In this document: piece after piece, positions 1-7,085 of the stretch
Numbering within the stretch: the first letter of the stretch is position 1
Layout of the letters: the number at the start of each line of letters is the position of its first letter
Source of the DNA: Treponema sp.
GTDB lineage: Bacteria; Spirochaetota; Spirochaetia; Treponematales; Breznakiellaceae
Direction: 5' to 3'
Assembly (NCBI GenBank): GCA_031264395.1
Contig: JAISEB010000030.1
Location: 1 to 14,912, forward strand
Length of the DNA: 14,912 nt
Position numbers and translations under genes: made by a program
The notes under the pieces: model-generated
The model's database searches: none
What the model was told of the DNA's origin: nothing
Seen by the model: only the letters and a program-made list of their open reading frames with translations

Positions 1-1160
1 ACCGGCTTGTGTCCTGGGGCATTGAAACCGTAGAAACCGAAGGCGAAGCGGTAGCCGTTGCCGCGGGGCAGAAGAAGGAAGCGGCCGGCAGCGCGGAGAA
101 TACGGCCGGCGCGCCGTCACCAGGGGCGGCGGCCAGCAAGCCCGGCGGGGCCGAACCGGAAAGCCCCGGACAAAAGGGAAGTCCCGCGCCAAAGGAGCCC
201 GCGAAAAAAAACGCGTCCAACGCGCTTTCTCTTGCCGAAGTTCAGGAGAACAAGGGCGCTTACAAGATCTATCTGGAGCTTATTGAACGGCTCGACGCGG
301 TGTTCAGCAATATCGCCGGGGGCGTTTCCGTAGAGGTACGGTCCATAGACAACATTACGGCCCGGCTTCTGCAGGCGGTGCGCGACGAGAGGGACAGTTT
401 CATAGGGTATATTCTGGGCGGGGAGGTAACGGGCCGTGAAATGGCGAAAAGCTCGGTCAACGCGGCCATACTTTCGGCGCTTATTGCCATAGAACTCAAG
501 ATCCCCAACCACAAGATCGCGCAGATCATCACGGGCGCGCTGCTCCACGATGTCGGGATGTTCAGGCTTCCCAAGGAAATTATCGACAAGCGGGGCGGCC
601 TTTCCGGCGCGGAAGTACAGCGCATGCAGGCCCATCCCCTTTACGCATACAAGATCGTCTCCAAGACCCTGTTGTATCCCGACGAAGTAGGCATGGTGGC
701 CCTTCAGCATCATGAACGGTGGGACGGCGAAGGCTATCCCCGCAGGCTTTCGGGCGAAGCCATCGATCTGGGGGCCAGGATAGTCTCCGTGTCGGACGCC
801 TTTGAGGCCATGGTCAGCCAGAAACCCTACCGTAATTCCATGGTGGGCTATCAGGCCATGAAAAACCTTCTTTCGGACAATTCCCGCCGTTTTGATCCCG
901 ACGTCCTTAAGGCCTTTATTCAGACTATGGGAATATACCCCATAGGTTCCATCATACTCCTCAACAACGGCGCGCTGGCGCGTGTCATCGAAGTTCAGGG
1001 AGACGCCCCCCTCAGGCCGAAGATCCGCATTCTCGCGGATGAATTCGGCAAGGTTTACAAGCAGGACGAGGGGGATACTATCGATCTTTTGACGGAGAAG
1101 AGCCTCTTTATCGCCAAAGCGCTGGACCCCAGGGAACTTGCCAAAAAGAATGCCAAATAA
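1..1160 (+). CDS. HD-GYP domain protein (cyclic di-GMP phosphodiesterase family), 5' partial
   Basis: The frame is open to the left edge, so the N-terminus probably lies outside the window; the first possible start inside it is a GTG at 9 with no ribosome binding site. Numbering from that GTG, residues 10-70 are a low-complexity Ala/Gly/Pro/Lys linker, 140-300 are an HD-GYP domain and 305-375 a small C-terminal domain. Visible motifs are H180-D181, HP in 'AHPLYAY', H234-H235-E236 and the GYP signature at 242-244, then SDAFEAM. HD-GYP proteins hydrolyse cyclic di-GMP to pGpG or GMP using a bi- or trinuclear metal centre. The first metal-ligand His (usual context HSVNVA) reads S148-S149-V-N-A-A here, so activity may be altered or lost; that comparison is by eye. 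It heads a plus-strand cluster and overlaps the yraN-like gene, and a GGDEF protein lies four genes downstream. The family call is secure; catalytic competence is not. Confidence 0.9.
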   Translation, partial: RLVSWGIETVETEGEAVAVAAGQKKEAAGSAENTAGAPSPGAAASKPGGAEPESPGQKGSPAPKEPAKKNASNALSLAEVQENKGAYKIYLELIERLDAVFSNIAGGVSVEVRSIDNITARLLQAVRDERDSFIGYILGGEVTGREMAKSSVNAAILSALIAIELKIPNHKIAQIITGALLHDVGMFRLPKEIIDKRGGLSGAEVQRMQAHPLYAYKIVSKTLLYPDEVGMVALQHHERWDGEGYPRRLSGEAIDLGARIVSVSDAFEAMVSQKPYRNSMVGYQAMKNLLSDNSRRFDPDVLKAFIQTMGIYPIGSIILLNNGALARVIEVQGDAPLRPKIRILADEFGKVYKQDEGDTIDLLTEKSLFIAKALDPRELAKKNAK

Positions 1161-1506
1161 TTCCGGCAAAGGAAGGGACGGGGAGGAAAGAGCGGCGGTT
1201 TTTCTGGAGGGAAAGGGCATGAAAATACTTGCCCGCAACCTCCGTTCCGGCCGGGGGGAGGCCGATATTGTCGCCCTGGACGGCGGCACGGTGGTGTTTG
1301 CCGAGGTAAAAACATGGTCCGCCTACGGCATCGAAGAACTCCGTTACGGGATAAACCGGGAAAAACAGCGGCGCATCATAGAAACAGCTAAGTATTTTCT
1401 TTTATCCCATCGAGAATATAAATGTATGGCCGTTCGTTTTGATGTAGTTTTTATAGGCCCGCAGGGCATTACCCATCTTGTATCAGCCTTCACGGAGCGT
1501 GTATGA
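1150..1506 (+). CDS. yraN: YraN family (UPF0102) nuclease-like protein
   Basis: This 118-residue protein has the usual length and opening of the family: KGRDGEERAAVFLEGKG near the N-terminus. The PD-(D/E)XK-like core follows, with GEADIVALD (E37, D39), then FAEVKT (E52, K54), and FDVV near residue 98. The family is predicted to be a restriction-endonuclease-fold nuclease linked to DNA processing, but its substrate is not established. I chose ATG 1150 because it gives the expected short lead before KGR. A TTG at 1138 would add four residues and is the alternative. The start lies inside the HD-GYP gene (11-base overlap), and its TGA overlaps the next ATG as ATGA (1503-1506), so the genes are probably co-transcribed and translationally coupled. 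Confidence 0.87.
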   Translation: MPNNSGKGRDGEERAAVFLEGKGMKILARNLRSGRGEADIVALDGGTVVFAEVKTWSAYGIEELRYGINREKQRRIIETAKYFLLSHREYKCMAVRFDVVFIGPQGITHLVSAFTERV

Positions 1507-1745
1507 TAAGGGTTCAGACGGAAGACCGGCCGGATGCGGCGGCGGGTTTTGTCCCGGCGGAATCCGCTCTGGCTGTTCCCGCCCCGGATACAGGCTCCTT
1601 CGATTTGCAGCGTCTGAGGAACAAGATACACGATAACGATTATTTGTCCGAAGCGATACAGCGTATTGCCCTTGTTTTAAGCAACGAGCTTCTGGATATT
1701 TCCCAGGGAGGGGTTTTTCATGAACGGCAGCGAAAGAGGCGGTAA
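1503..1745 (+). CDS. Small conserved-looking protein with FlgM-like C-terminal motif
   Basis: This is an 80-residue protein. It starts at an ATG that overlaps the yraN stop (ATGA) and ends 26 bases inside the next gene. Residues 1-32 look disordered (Ala/Pro/acidic). Residues 34-64 form amphipathic helices with the spacing L-R-x-x-I, then Y47, then IA at 55-56, then L-x-x-E-L. This pattern recalls the C-terminal half of FlgM anti-sigma-28 factors (I-x-x-G-x-Y-x-x-x-x-x-x-IA). The tail is strongly basic (ERQRKRR). FlgM is short, disordered and acts by binding the flagellar sigma factor, which would suit this size and shape. However, no flagellar gene is visible nearby and the motif match is by eye only. 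I regard the gene as real because of its coupled position. The function is a tentative suggestion. Confidence 0.65.
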   Translation: MIRVQTEDRPDAAAGFVPAESALAVPAPDTGSFDLQRLRNKIHDNDYLSEAIQRIALVLSNELLDISQGGVFHERQRKRR

Positions 1746-2202
1746 CCGCCGGTCTTCCCGGCGCAGGCGGCGGGACGGCGAAAGCTGGCAGGGCCGCAGG
1801 GAACGGAAGGACGATCTTCATCAAGGACAGCTCGAAAAAAAACGCGGCGGCTTTTTCGAAAGACCCCGGTGGACGGCCCCTGAAATTTCACAGGAGCCCA
1901 TTCCGGTTCCCGATTGTCCCTGGTGCGGAAAGCCCATCAGGGATCTTGCCGCCGCCCTGAAGGACAGGGAGTCGGGCCTGGCCGTGCATTTTGACTGCGC
2001 CATTGAACGCGCGGCGGAGGGGGAATCGCTGGAGCCGGGGGATACGGTGGCCTACATCGGAGGAGGACGGTTTGGGGTGGTTCACTTTGACAGTTCTTCC
2101 GGCGCAAGGGGTTTTAAAATAAGGAAGATCATGGAATGGGAGGACAAGGAAAACCGCGCTGAATGGCGAAAGACAATCAGCGACCATTTTTCGACGACCT
2201 GA
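1720..2202 (+). CDS. Basic protein with CxxC...HxxC zinc-binding motif, function unknown
   Basis: This is a 160-residue protein. A strong ribosome binding site, AGGGAGGGG at 1705-1713, sits 6 bases before ATG 1720 and fixes the start even though it overlaps the preceding gene by 26 bases. Residues 1-50 are very rich in Arg and Lys, including a run of five Arg, and suggest contact with nucleic acid or a negatively charged surface. C66 and C69 (CPWCGKPI) with H90 and C93 (HFDC) form a likely zinc site of the treble-clef or zinc-ribbon type. Residues 105-130 look like a small beta-strand unit (GDTVAYIGGGRFGVVHF). I do not recognise a named family. Its place between the small FlgM-like protein and the diguanylate cyclase, with overlaps on both sides, implies co-expression. 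Zinc binding is inferred from ligand spacing. Confidence 0.72.
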   Translation: MNGSERGGNRRSSRRRRRDGESWQGRRERKDDLHQGQLEKKRGGFFERPRWTAPEISQEPIPVPDCPWCGKPIRDLAAALKDRESGLAVHFDCAIERAAEGESLEPGDTVAYIGGGRFGVVHFDSSSGARGFKIRKIMEWEDKENRAEWRKTISDHFSTT

Positions 2203-3365
2203 TGAAAGAAGAGAAAAATATAAAAGAAACCGAAAAAGATTTTCTGGAAAATCCCAAGGTAATAGAAAATTATTCCTTTCTTCAGGAGCTGGGCGTATTT
2301 AAATTTATTGACGAACTCAACCGGGAAATACAAAACTACGGGAGCCTTCTGCAGGGCGGGCTGGATGTTTTTAACCGTACCAGCATAGACGACATCATGG
2401 ACGCGACGGTTTTTCAAATATCGGATCATTTTCTTCCGTCTTTTATATCCTTTCTATGGAAACCCATACAGAACAGGGACGACATTGTCATCCGCAGCTA
2501 CAGGAATTACAAGAAGATCGATCTTCATCTTAAAGTGGACAGCATTGCCCCCTTTGAATCGTTTTTTCAGAAGTACCCCAAACCCATCAATTTTGAGCTT
2601 CTTTCCTATGAGATGAAGAACGAGAAAGCTACAAAGTCTTTCGGCGAAATAGAGCCTGAATTGATGATTCCCATTCTGGGGCCCTTTGGCCTTTACGGCA
2701 TTATTGTTGTGGGAAAGAAGATTCTGGAGGATGAATACGCCCCAAGGGAACTGGTTTTTCTGCAGCAGCTCATGTCCTTTGTGTCACAGGCGATTAAAAA
2801 CCACCTTCACTATGAACATTCCCTAAGGGATGTCAAGACGGGCCTTTTTAACCACGGTTTCTTCATGACCCGGCTTAACGAGGAACTGGTGCGTTCCCGG
2901 CGGTCAGGATGCGCGTCCTCCATCATCGTTATGGATGTGGATAAATTCAAGCTGTTCAACGATGCCTACGGCCATCTTGCCGGCGACAAGGTTCTGGAGT
3001 CGCTTGCCTTTACGATCAAACAGGGGGTCAGGGAAGACGATGTCCCCTCCCGTTTCGGCGGCGAGGAATTCACGGTCCTGCTTCCCAATACGGACCGGGA
3101 CACCGCCTGGATGGTGTGCGAACGCCTGCGGAGCTCCGTAGCGGCGATGAAGGTCCCCTGGAACCCGCCCCTGCCGCAGGTTACCATCAGCATAGGGCTC
3201 TACACCTTTGACGAGCAGAGCGGGATAGACGCCGAAGAAGTCATACACCGCGCCGACGAGGCCCTGTACCTTTCCAAGGAACGGGGCAGAAACCGCTCCA
3301 CCGTGTGGGGTTCGGGCCTTCTTTTCAAAATACAGCACGGCATGAAAGAAGCGGTAAAAAACTAG
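2163..3365 (+). CDS. GGDEF diguanylate cyclase with N-terminal GAF-like sensor region
   Basis: This 400-residue cytoplasmic protein has no membrane segment. Residues 1-65 are charged and helical, about 66-215 look like a GAF-type sensor domain, and 222-390 are the GGDEF domain. Visible motifs are the entry D223-V-K-T-G-L-F-N, the substrate-pocket stretch DVDKFKLFNDAYGHLAGD (258-275), the active site GGEEF at 299-303, and the inhibitory site R290-E-D-D293 exactly five residues before it. GGEEF is a catalytically competent variant, so the enzyme should make cyclic di-GMP from two GTP and be inhibited by product. The signal sensed by the N-terminal region is unknown. ATG 2163 lies 40 bases inside the preceding gene with a weak AAGGA at 2146-2150. 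ATG 2202, overlapping the preceding TGA, is the alternative and would remove 13 residues. It is the last gene of the plus-strand cluster. Confidence 0.93.
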   Translation: MAKDNQRPFFDDLMKEEKNIKETEKDFLENPKVIENYSFLQELGVFKFIDELNREIQNYGSLLQGGLDVFNRTSIDDIMDATVFQISDHFLPSFISFLWKPIQNRDDIVIRSYRNYKKIDLHLKVDSIAPFESFFQKYPKPINFELLSYEMKNEKATKSFGEIEPELMIPILGPFGLYGIIVVGKKILEDEYAPRELVFLQQLMSFVSQAIKNHLHYEHSLRDVKTGLFNHGFFMTRLNEELVRSRRSGCASSIIVMDVDKFKLFNDAYGHLAGDKVLESLAFTIKQGVREDDVPSRFGGEEFTVLLPNTDRDTAWMVCERLRSSVAAMKVPWNPPLPQVTISIGLYTFDEQSGIDAEEVIHRADEALYLSKERGRNRSTVWGSGLLFKIQHGMKEAVKN

Positions 3366-3404
3366 AATTGTTCAATTACTGAAGTTATTAAACAAGGTCC
3401 GCTT

Positions 3405-3430
3405 AAAAACGCGCGCGGATTGCCACGCGG
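3405..3430 (-). terminator. Candidate intrinsic terminator after the coiled-coil gene
   Basis: Read on the minus strand just after the TGA at 3435-3437, the sequence forms a 7-bp stem (3423-3429 with 3412-3418, one G-U pair) closed by the four-base loop CAAT. Two bases later comes a run of five T (minus-strand bases 3409-3405). On the plus strand the G-U pair becomes a C-A mismatch and no T run follows, so it should act on the minus-strand operon, not on the GGDEF gene. Confidence 0.6.
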
Positions 3431-3434
3431 CCTC

Positions 3435-6293
3435 TCATTCCCGGCTTCCGATTTCGAGGATCAGTTCCACTTCGCTTCGTGAAATTTTAAGCGCGCTGGC
3501 AATTTCGTCCACCTTCCATCCCTGACGGGCAAGAGTAATGGCGTCTTCCCGTATGGCCGGGGACGGAGCATCCTTGCCCCGGGGCTGGGGGCCATCTTCC
3601 TCGAGTAGTTTCTTGATAAGCCTGAGCTTGTCCTGGGCCTGTTTGTTAAGATCTTCCATGCGGGTTTCAAGCCCGGCAAGCCATTCGCGGGCTTTCTGCA
3701 TATCCCTGATCCGCTTTTCTATCGAAGCAAGGGATTCGTCAAGGAAAACGAGCTTGTCGGCGGTTTCCTTTGCCTTTTCGTTTTCCGAGGAAAGCACTTC
3801 GATGGCGCCGCGAAGCTGCGCCGTTTCCGTTTCCAGCGCCGAAAGGCCGCCGTCCAGGCGTCCCAGCGCGGCTTCCGATTCCTGCAGCGCCTTGAAATTC
3901 CTGTCTATGCCGCCGCTGGTTTCTTCCAGCATCTGGTTTTTCCGTTCAAGGCGCTGGTACTTTTCCTCGGTTTCCTTTATGGCGTCGTCGATGCGGCGGA
4001 GCTGTATCTGCATGTTCGAAAGGGTGTCGTCGGCGGAATACACCTGGGAAAGCTTTTCTTCCACCGCCTGGGAGGTCTGCAAAAGGCGGTTGAAGTCCGT
4101 TTCCATAATGTCGATACGGTGCTTTTCCGAAAGGATGCGGTTCATCTTTGCGTTGATGTCTTCTTCAAGCCGCTTTATCCTGATAAATTCGTTTTCAAGC
4201 TGAACCGCCTCGTTCCGGCGTTGATCCAGCCGGTCAAGATCGCCGTTAAGATCTTCGATGCGGCGCTCCAGCTCCCGTTTGAGTTCTTCGGATTTGTCGA
4301 AAAGCCGGGTTTGATCGGCAAGATCCTTTTTAAGATCGTCAAGGCCCGCCCTGATGCGGGCGGTTTTTTCGTCGGATTCGGCGGACAGATCCCTCATTCT
4401 GCGGCGGGCGTCGTCCATAGAGGCGTCAAGATCCCGGAGCTGGACGGCGGAAGCGGCCTGCCAGTCGTCGATGCTGCGCCGGGAAGCGCCGGCCAGGGCC
4501 GTAAGTTCCGCCCCCGTGGCTTCCGCCGCGCCGGAGATTTCCCTGAGCCGCTCTTCGGTTTCCCGCTGGTTCTGTTTAAGGGTATCGGCCACCGAAAGGG
4601 CGTACCGGCCTATTTCCGCCCTGGCGGAATCTTCGGCGGTCCGGCGGGCTTCGGCAAGATCCTGCCGGAGCTGCTCCAGGAAGGAGCGCCGGGTTTCATC
4701 GGCGGCTTTCATTTCTTCCCGTATGCCTTCTTCAAAGGCGCCCGTTTCCGCCTTGAGGCGTTCCAGTTCGGACACGAGCCTTTCGCCCTGCTCCGCCAGA
4801 TTTTTGCGGAGCTCCTCATTAATGGAAAGTTCCATGCTGCGGCGTTCGGCCTCGGCCGAGCCCGCCAGTTCGTCAAGCCGGGTCCGCAATGTTTCCTGCC
4901 ATTCGTCAAGTTTCTTTTCGATCTCGCCGCTTCGTTTTGCGAGATCGGCGAAGAAGTCGTCTTCGAATATCTTGAGCTTTTCCGAAACGTTTTCGTAGGC
5001 CTTGTTTTTAAGGGCGTTAAGTTCCTGTTCAACCCTGTCCATGCCGGCCTTGAGTTCCCGTTCGCGTTCGCTGAATTCGGCCGAAACCCGGCTGCGTTCA
5101 CGTTCCGAATCTTTTTCGAAACGGGCAAAATCCTGCCTGACGCGGCCGGCGGTTTCTTCCATGGAAAGCCTGAGTTCGCCGTCGAGTTTTGCTATGTCGT
5201 CGGAAAGGGCCGAAAGCTGCGTGTGCTGTTCTTCGGCTATCTGCCGGTATTCCTCAAGCCGGGAACCGGAGCTTTCGAGTATCCTGCGTTCGGCGCCGGA
5301 AGCGGTATTTTCAAGATCCTTGCGCTGCTGTTCAAGAAGCGCGCCGAATTCCTGGATCTCGCTTTTCCATTCGTCCCGGTATTGCTTCCGCCGCGCCTCC
5401 ATGCCGCTGTGTTCGGTTTTCCATTCATCCCGGTGATTCTTGAGCATCTCCTGAATGTCGGTGATGCGTGTCTGGGCGTTTTCCCTGGCCGCCTTCAGCT
5501 TTTCTTCGAAGGCGGCGTGGAGCCTCTGGACGCGCTCCTGGGCTTCGTCCTTGAGCTTTACAAGGGCGGCTTCTTCCATGCGGTCCGCCCGCTGGCCGGC
5601 CTTTTCAAGGGCTTCCCTCAGAACCTTGCCTATTGCCGCCGTGTCCCGCGCAAGATTCGCGGCCCTGTCCTTTTCGGTCTTGTCTACCGCGGCCCGGTGT
5701 TCTTCCACCTGGCGGCCCACGGTTTCGGCGCACTGCCTGAAATCGGAGACGGCCGTTTTCACCGTTCCCGTAACCGTTTGTACGGCCTTTTCCAGCGCCT
5801 CGGTATTTTCCCGCTCAAAGCGCAGTTCCAGCGAGCCTATTTCCTTTTCCATTGCCCCAAGCTGTTCCCGCACTTCCCCCACGCGCCGCCCGGTATTTTC
5901 CACAAAGACCGATTCTTCCCTGATTCTGGCAAGGTTCTCCTGAACCCGCGCGGTCATCTTTACAAGCTCTTCCAGCGAAACGTCGTAGGATTTGATGCGC
6001 TCGTCTATTTCGGTAATGGCCCGCGCCTTCTGGGCCAGATCCTCTTCGGTCATCTTCTGCAGGCGTTTCATCAGTTCCGCGGCCGCCCGGCGTTCCACGT
6101 CCAGATCCACGCCCATGTTTTTGACAGCGGCGCTCCGCTCCTCTACATACGCGTCGAGTCCCTTTTTAAGTTCATTTGCGTGGCGCGAAAGCCTGTCCAG
6201 CGTGCGGCTGCTTTTATCCCATTGGCGGTAGAGGATGAGGATCAATACCGCTATGCCAAGGGTAATGAGATTTCCCGCCGTGAACAAACTCAT
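3435..6293 (-). CDS. Membrane-anchored giant coiled-coil protein (SpiroCoCo-like) with C-terminal HTH-like tail
   Basis: This is a 952-residue protein. Residues 5-23 form a single hydrophobic helix at the N-terminus (GNLITLGIAVLILILYRQW), so the protein is probably a membrane-anchored rod facing the cytoplasm. Residues about 25-890 are an almost unbroken, highly charged coiled coil rich in Glu, Arg, Lys, Leu and Ala, with no Walker motif, so it is not an SMC ATPase. The last 40 residues (REDAITLARQGWKVDEIASALKISRSEVELIL) resemble a small helix-turn-helix found at the C-terminus of several bacterial membrane coiled-coil proteins. Long coiled-coil proteins of this sort are typical of spirochaetes and are thought to have structural roles, such as cytoskeletal filament or cell shape, though the exact role is not known. 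ATG 6293 overlaps the HAD stop as ATGA and lacks a ribosome binding site, which points to translational coupling. Confidence 0.88.
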   Translation of the reverse strand: MSLFTAGNLITLGIAVLILILYRQWDKSSRTLDRLSRHANELKKGLDAYVEERSAAVKNMGVDLDVERRAAAELMKRLQKMTEEDLAQKARAITEIDERIKSYDVSLEELVKMTARVQENLARIREESVFVENTGRRVGEVREQLGAMEKEIGSLELRFERENTEALEKAVQTVTGTVKTAVSDFRQCAETVGRQVEEHRAAVDKTEKDRAANLARDTAAIGKVLREALEKAGQRADRMEEAALVKLKDEAQERVQRLHAAFEEKLKAARENAQTRITDIQEMLKNHRDEWKTEHSGMEARRKQYRDEWKSEIQEFGALLEQQRKDLENTASGAERRILESSGSRLEEYRQIAEEQHTQLSALSDDIAKLDGELRLSMEETAGRVRQDFARFEKDSERERSRVSAEFSERERELKAGMDRVEQELNALKNKAYENVSEKLKIFEDDFFADLAKRSGEIEKKLDEWQETLRTRLDELAGSAEAERRSMELSINEELRKNLAEQGERLVSELERLKAETGAFEEGIREEMKAADETRRSFLEQLRQDLAEARRTAEDSARAEIGRYALSVADTLKQNQRETEERLREISGAAEATGAELTALAGASRRSIDDWQAASAVQLRDLDASMDDARRRMRDLSAESDEKTARIRAGLDDLKKDLADQTRLFDKSEELKRELERRIEDLNGDLDRLDQRRNEAVQLENEFIRIKRLEEDINAKMNRILSEKHRIDIMETDFNRLLQTSQAVEEKLSQVYSADDTLSNMQIQLRRIDDAIKETEEKYQRLERKNQMLEETSGGIDRNFKALQESEAALGRLDGGLSALETETAQLRGAIEVLSSENEKAKETADKLVFLDESLASIEKRIRDMQKAREWLAGLETRMEDLNKQAQDKLRLIKKLLEEDGPQPRGKDAPSPAIREDAITLARQGWKVDEIASALKISRSEVELILEIGSRE

Positions 6294-7048
6294 GAATAGT
6301 ACGTTAACACATATTTTCGCAATTGGCGATAGTCCGTAAAGATAAAACCGGCGGCCCCCCCGGCGGAGGCGATACGGAACGGTTTGATAAGGGCGCTTTT
6401 CATGCCCGCCCGCCTTGCCCCTTCCGCGTCATAGCGGCGGCTGTTTCCGACATAGAGGATGCGGCCCGGAGGAAGGCCCATGGCCCGGGCAAGGGACAGG
6501 AAGGGCTTGGGATGGGGCTTGAGATAATTTTCACGTTCTGAACAGAGAACGGCGTCCCAAACGCCGTCAAGCCCAAGGTATTCGAGTTTCAGCTCGGGGG
6601 GAAAATCGGAAAGCAGCCCCAGCTTAAGGCCCGCCTCCCGCAGGGCGGCAATGGTTTCCCGTACATGGGGAAAGGGCCGTATTTTTTTGAAGAGGGGCCC
6701 CCAGCCCCGGTATATCAGCGTTTCTATACGCTGCTTTACAAGCGCGCCGCCGGGGGCATTAAGGAGGCGGGCGGCGATGCGGGCCTGAACATCGTAAAAC
6801 GTTTCGCCCTTTCCCAGGGCGGATTCCCCCGCCTGTTCCCCGGCGTTTACCGGCGCGCCTTGCGGGCCGGGCGCGGCGTTCCTGAGATCCCGCTCCTGTC
6901 CGGCCCTTATGATGTTTCTGGCCCTGCCGAAGGCCGCCAGAAGGCGCCATTCCCGCACAAGAAAAGGAACAAGCCTTATGTTAAGACGGTAGTTAGGGTA
7001 AAAAGTACCGTCCAGATCAAAGGCGACGCCTTCAATGTCATGCAACAT
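6290..7048 (-). CDS. HAD-superfamily hydrolase
   Basis: This is a 252-residue protein. HAD motif I is D11-L-D13-G-T, motif II is S147 in LGLLSDFP, the motif III Lys is K177 in YLKPHPKP, and motif IV is GNSRRYDAEGA with D207. The region 17-125 between motif I and the core is the cap, containing a charged Gly/Ala-rich stretch (50-82) that may be a loop insertion. Most members are phosphatases acting on small phosphorylated metabolites; the substrate cannot be read from the sequence. Motif IV usually reads GDS, and here the first acidic residue is Asn (N202). D207 remains, so metal binding could persist. The start at 7048 sits directly downstream of a good promoter, and translation probably begins on a leaderless message. 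It is the first gene of a two-gene operon with the coiled-coil gene. The family call is firm and the role unknown. Confidence 0.87.
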   Translation of the reverse strand: MLHDIEGVAFDLDGTFYPNYRLNIRLVPFLVREWRLLAAFGRARNIIRAGQERDLRNAAPGPQGAPVNAGEQAGESALGKGETFYDVQARIAARLLNAPGGALVKQRIETLIYRGWGPLFKKIRPFPHVRETIAALREAGLKLGLLSDFPPELKLEYLGLDGVWDAVLCSERENYLKPHPKPFLSLARAMGLPPGRILYVGNSRRYDAEGARRAGMKSALIKPFRIASAGGAAGFIFTDYRQLRKYVLTYYS

Positions 7049-7083
7049 TACACTATTTTAACGAAAGATGGTATAATGGACAA
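7049..7083 (-). promoter_or_regulatory. Promoter of the HAD/coiled-coil operon, giving a leaderless transcript
   Basis: On the minus strand TTGTCC (7083-7078, four of six consensus bases) is followed after exactly 17 bases by TAAAAT (7060-7055, five of six). Only six bases (AGTGTA) separate this -10 element from the ATG at 7048, so transcription should start at or within a base or two of the start codon. There is no Shine-Dalgarno sequence, which agrees with a leaderless message. Confidence 0.6.
7069..7077 (+). promoter_or_regulatory. Extended -10 promoter of the oxidoreductase gene
   Basis: TGGTATAAT (7069-7077) is a perfect extended -10 element (TGn-TATAAT). No good -35 is present at the usual distance, which is tolerated by extended -10 promoters. 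The element ends eight bases before ATG 7086, so the predicted start point (about 7083-7085) leaves at most a few untranslated bases, and no ribosome binding site is visible. The -10 and start-site region overlaps the -35 element of the opposing promoter. Confidence 0.6.
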
Positions 7084-7085
7084 TT

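Noticed and set aside
117..1289. A 390-codon minus-strand frame opposite the HD-GYP gene
   Set aside because: The plus strand carries clear HD-GYP motifs, and the minus frame has no motif and arises from codon bias in GC-rich sequence.
3366..3434. Possible terminator for the plus-strand GGDEF gene
   Set aside because: The hairpin here carries a C-A mismatch on the plus strand and is followed by no T-run in that direction, so it was assigned to the minus strand.
4119..6299. A 726-codon open frame on the plus strand opposite the coiled-coil gene
   Set aside because: It is antisense to a convincing coiled-coil gene, has no ribosome binding site and shows the Phe/Gly/Pro-rich composition expected from reverse-complemented Glu/Lys/Arg codons in GC-rich DNA. 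No domain is recognisable.
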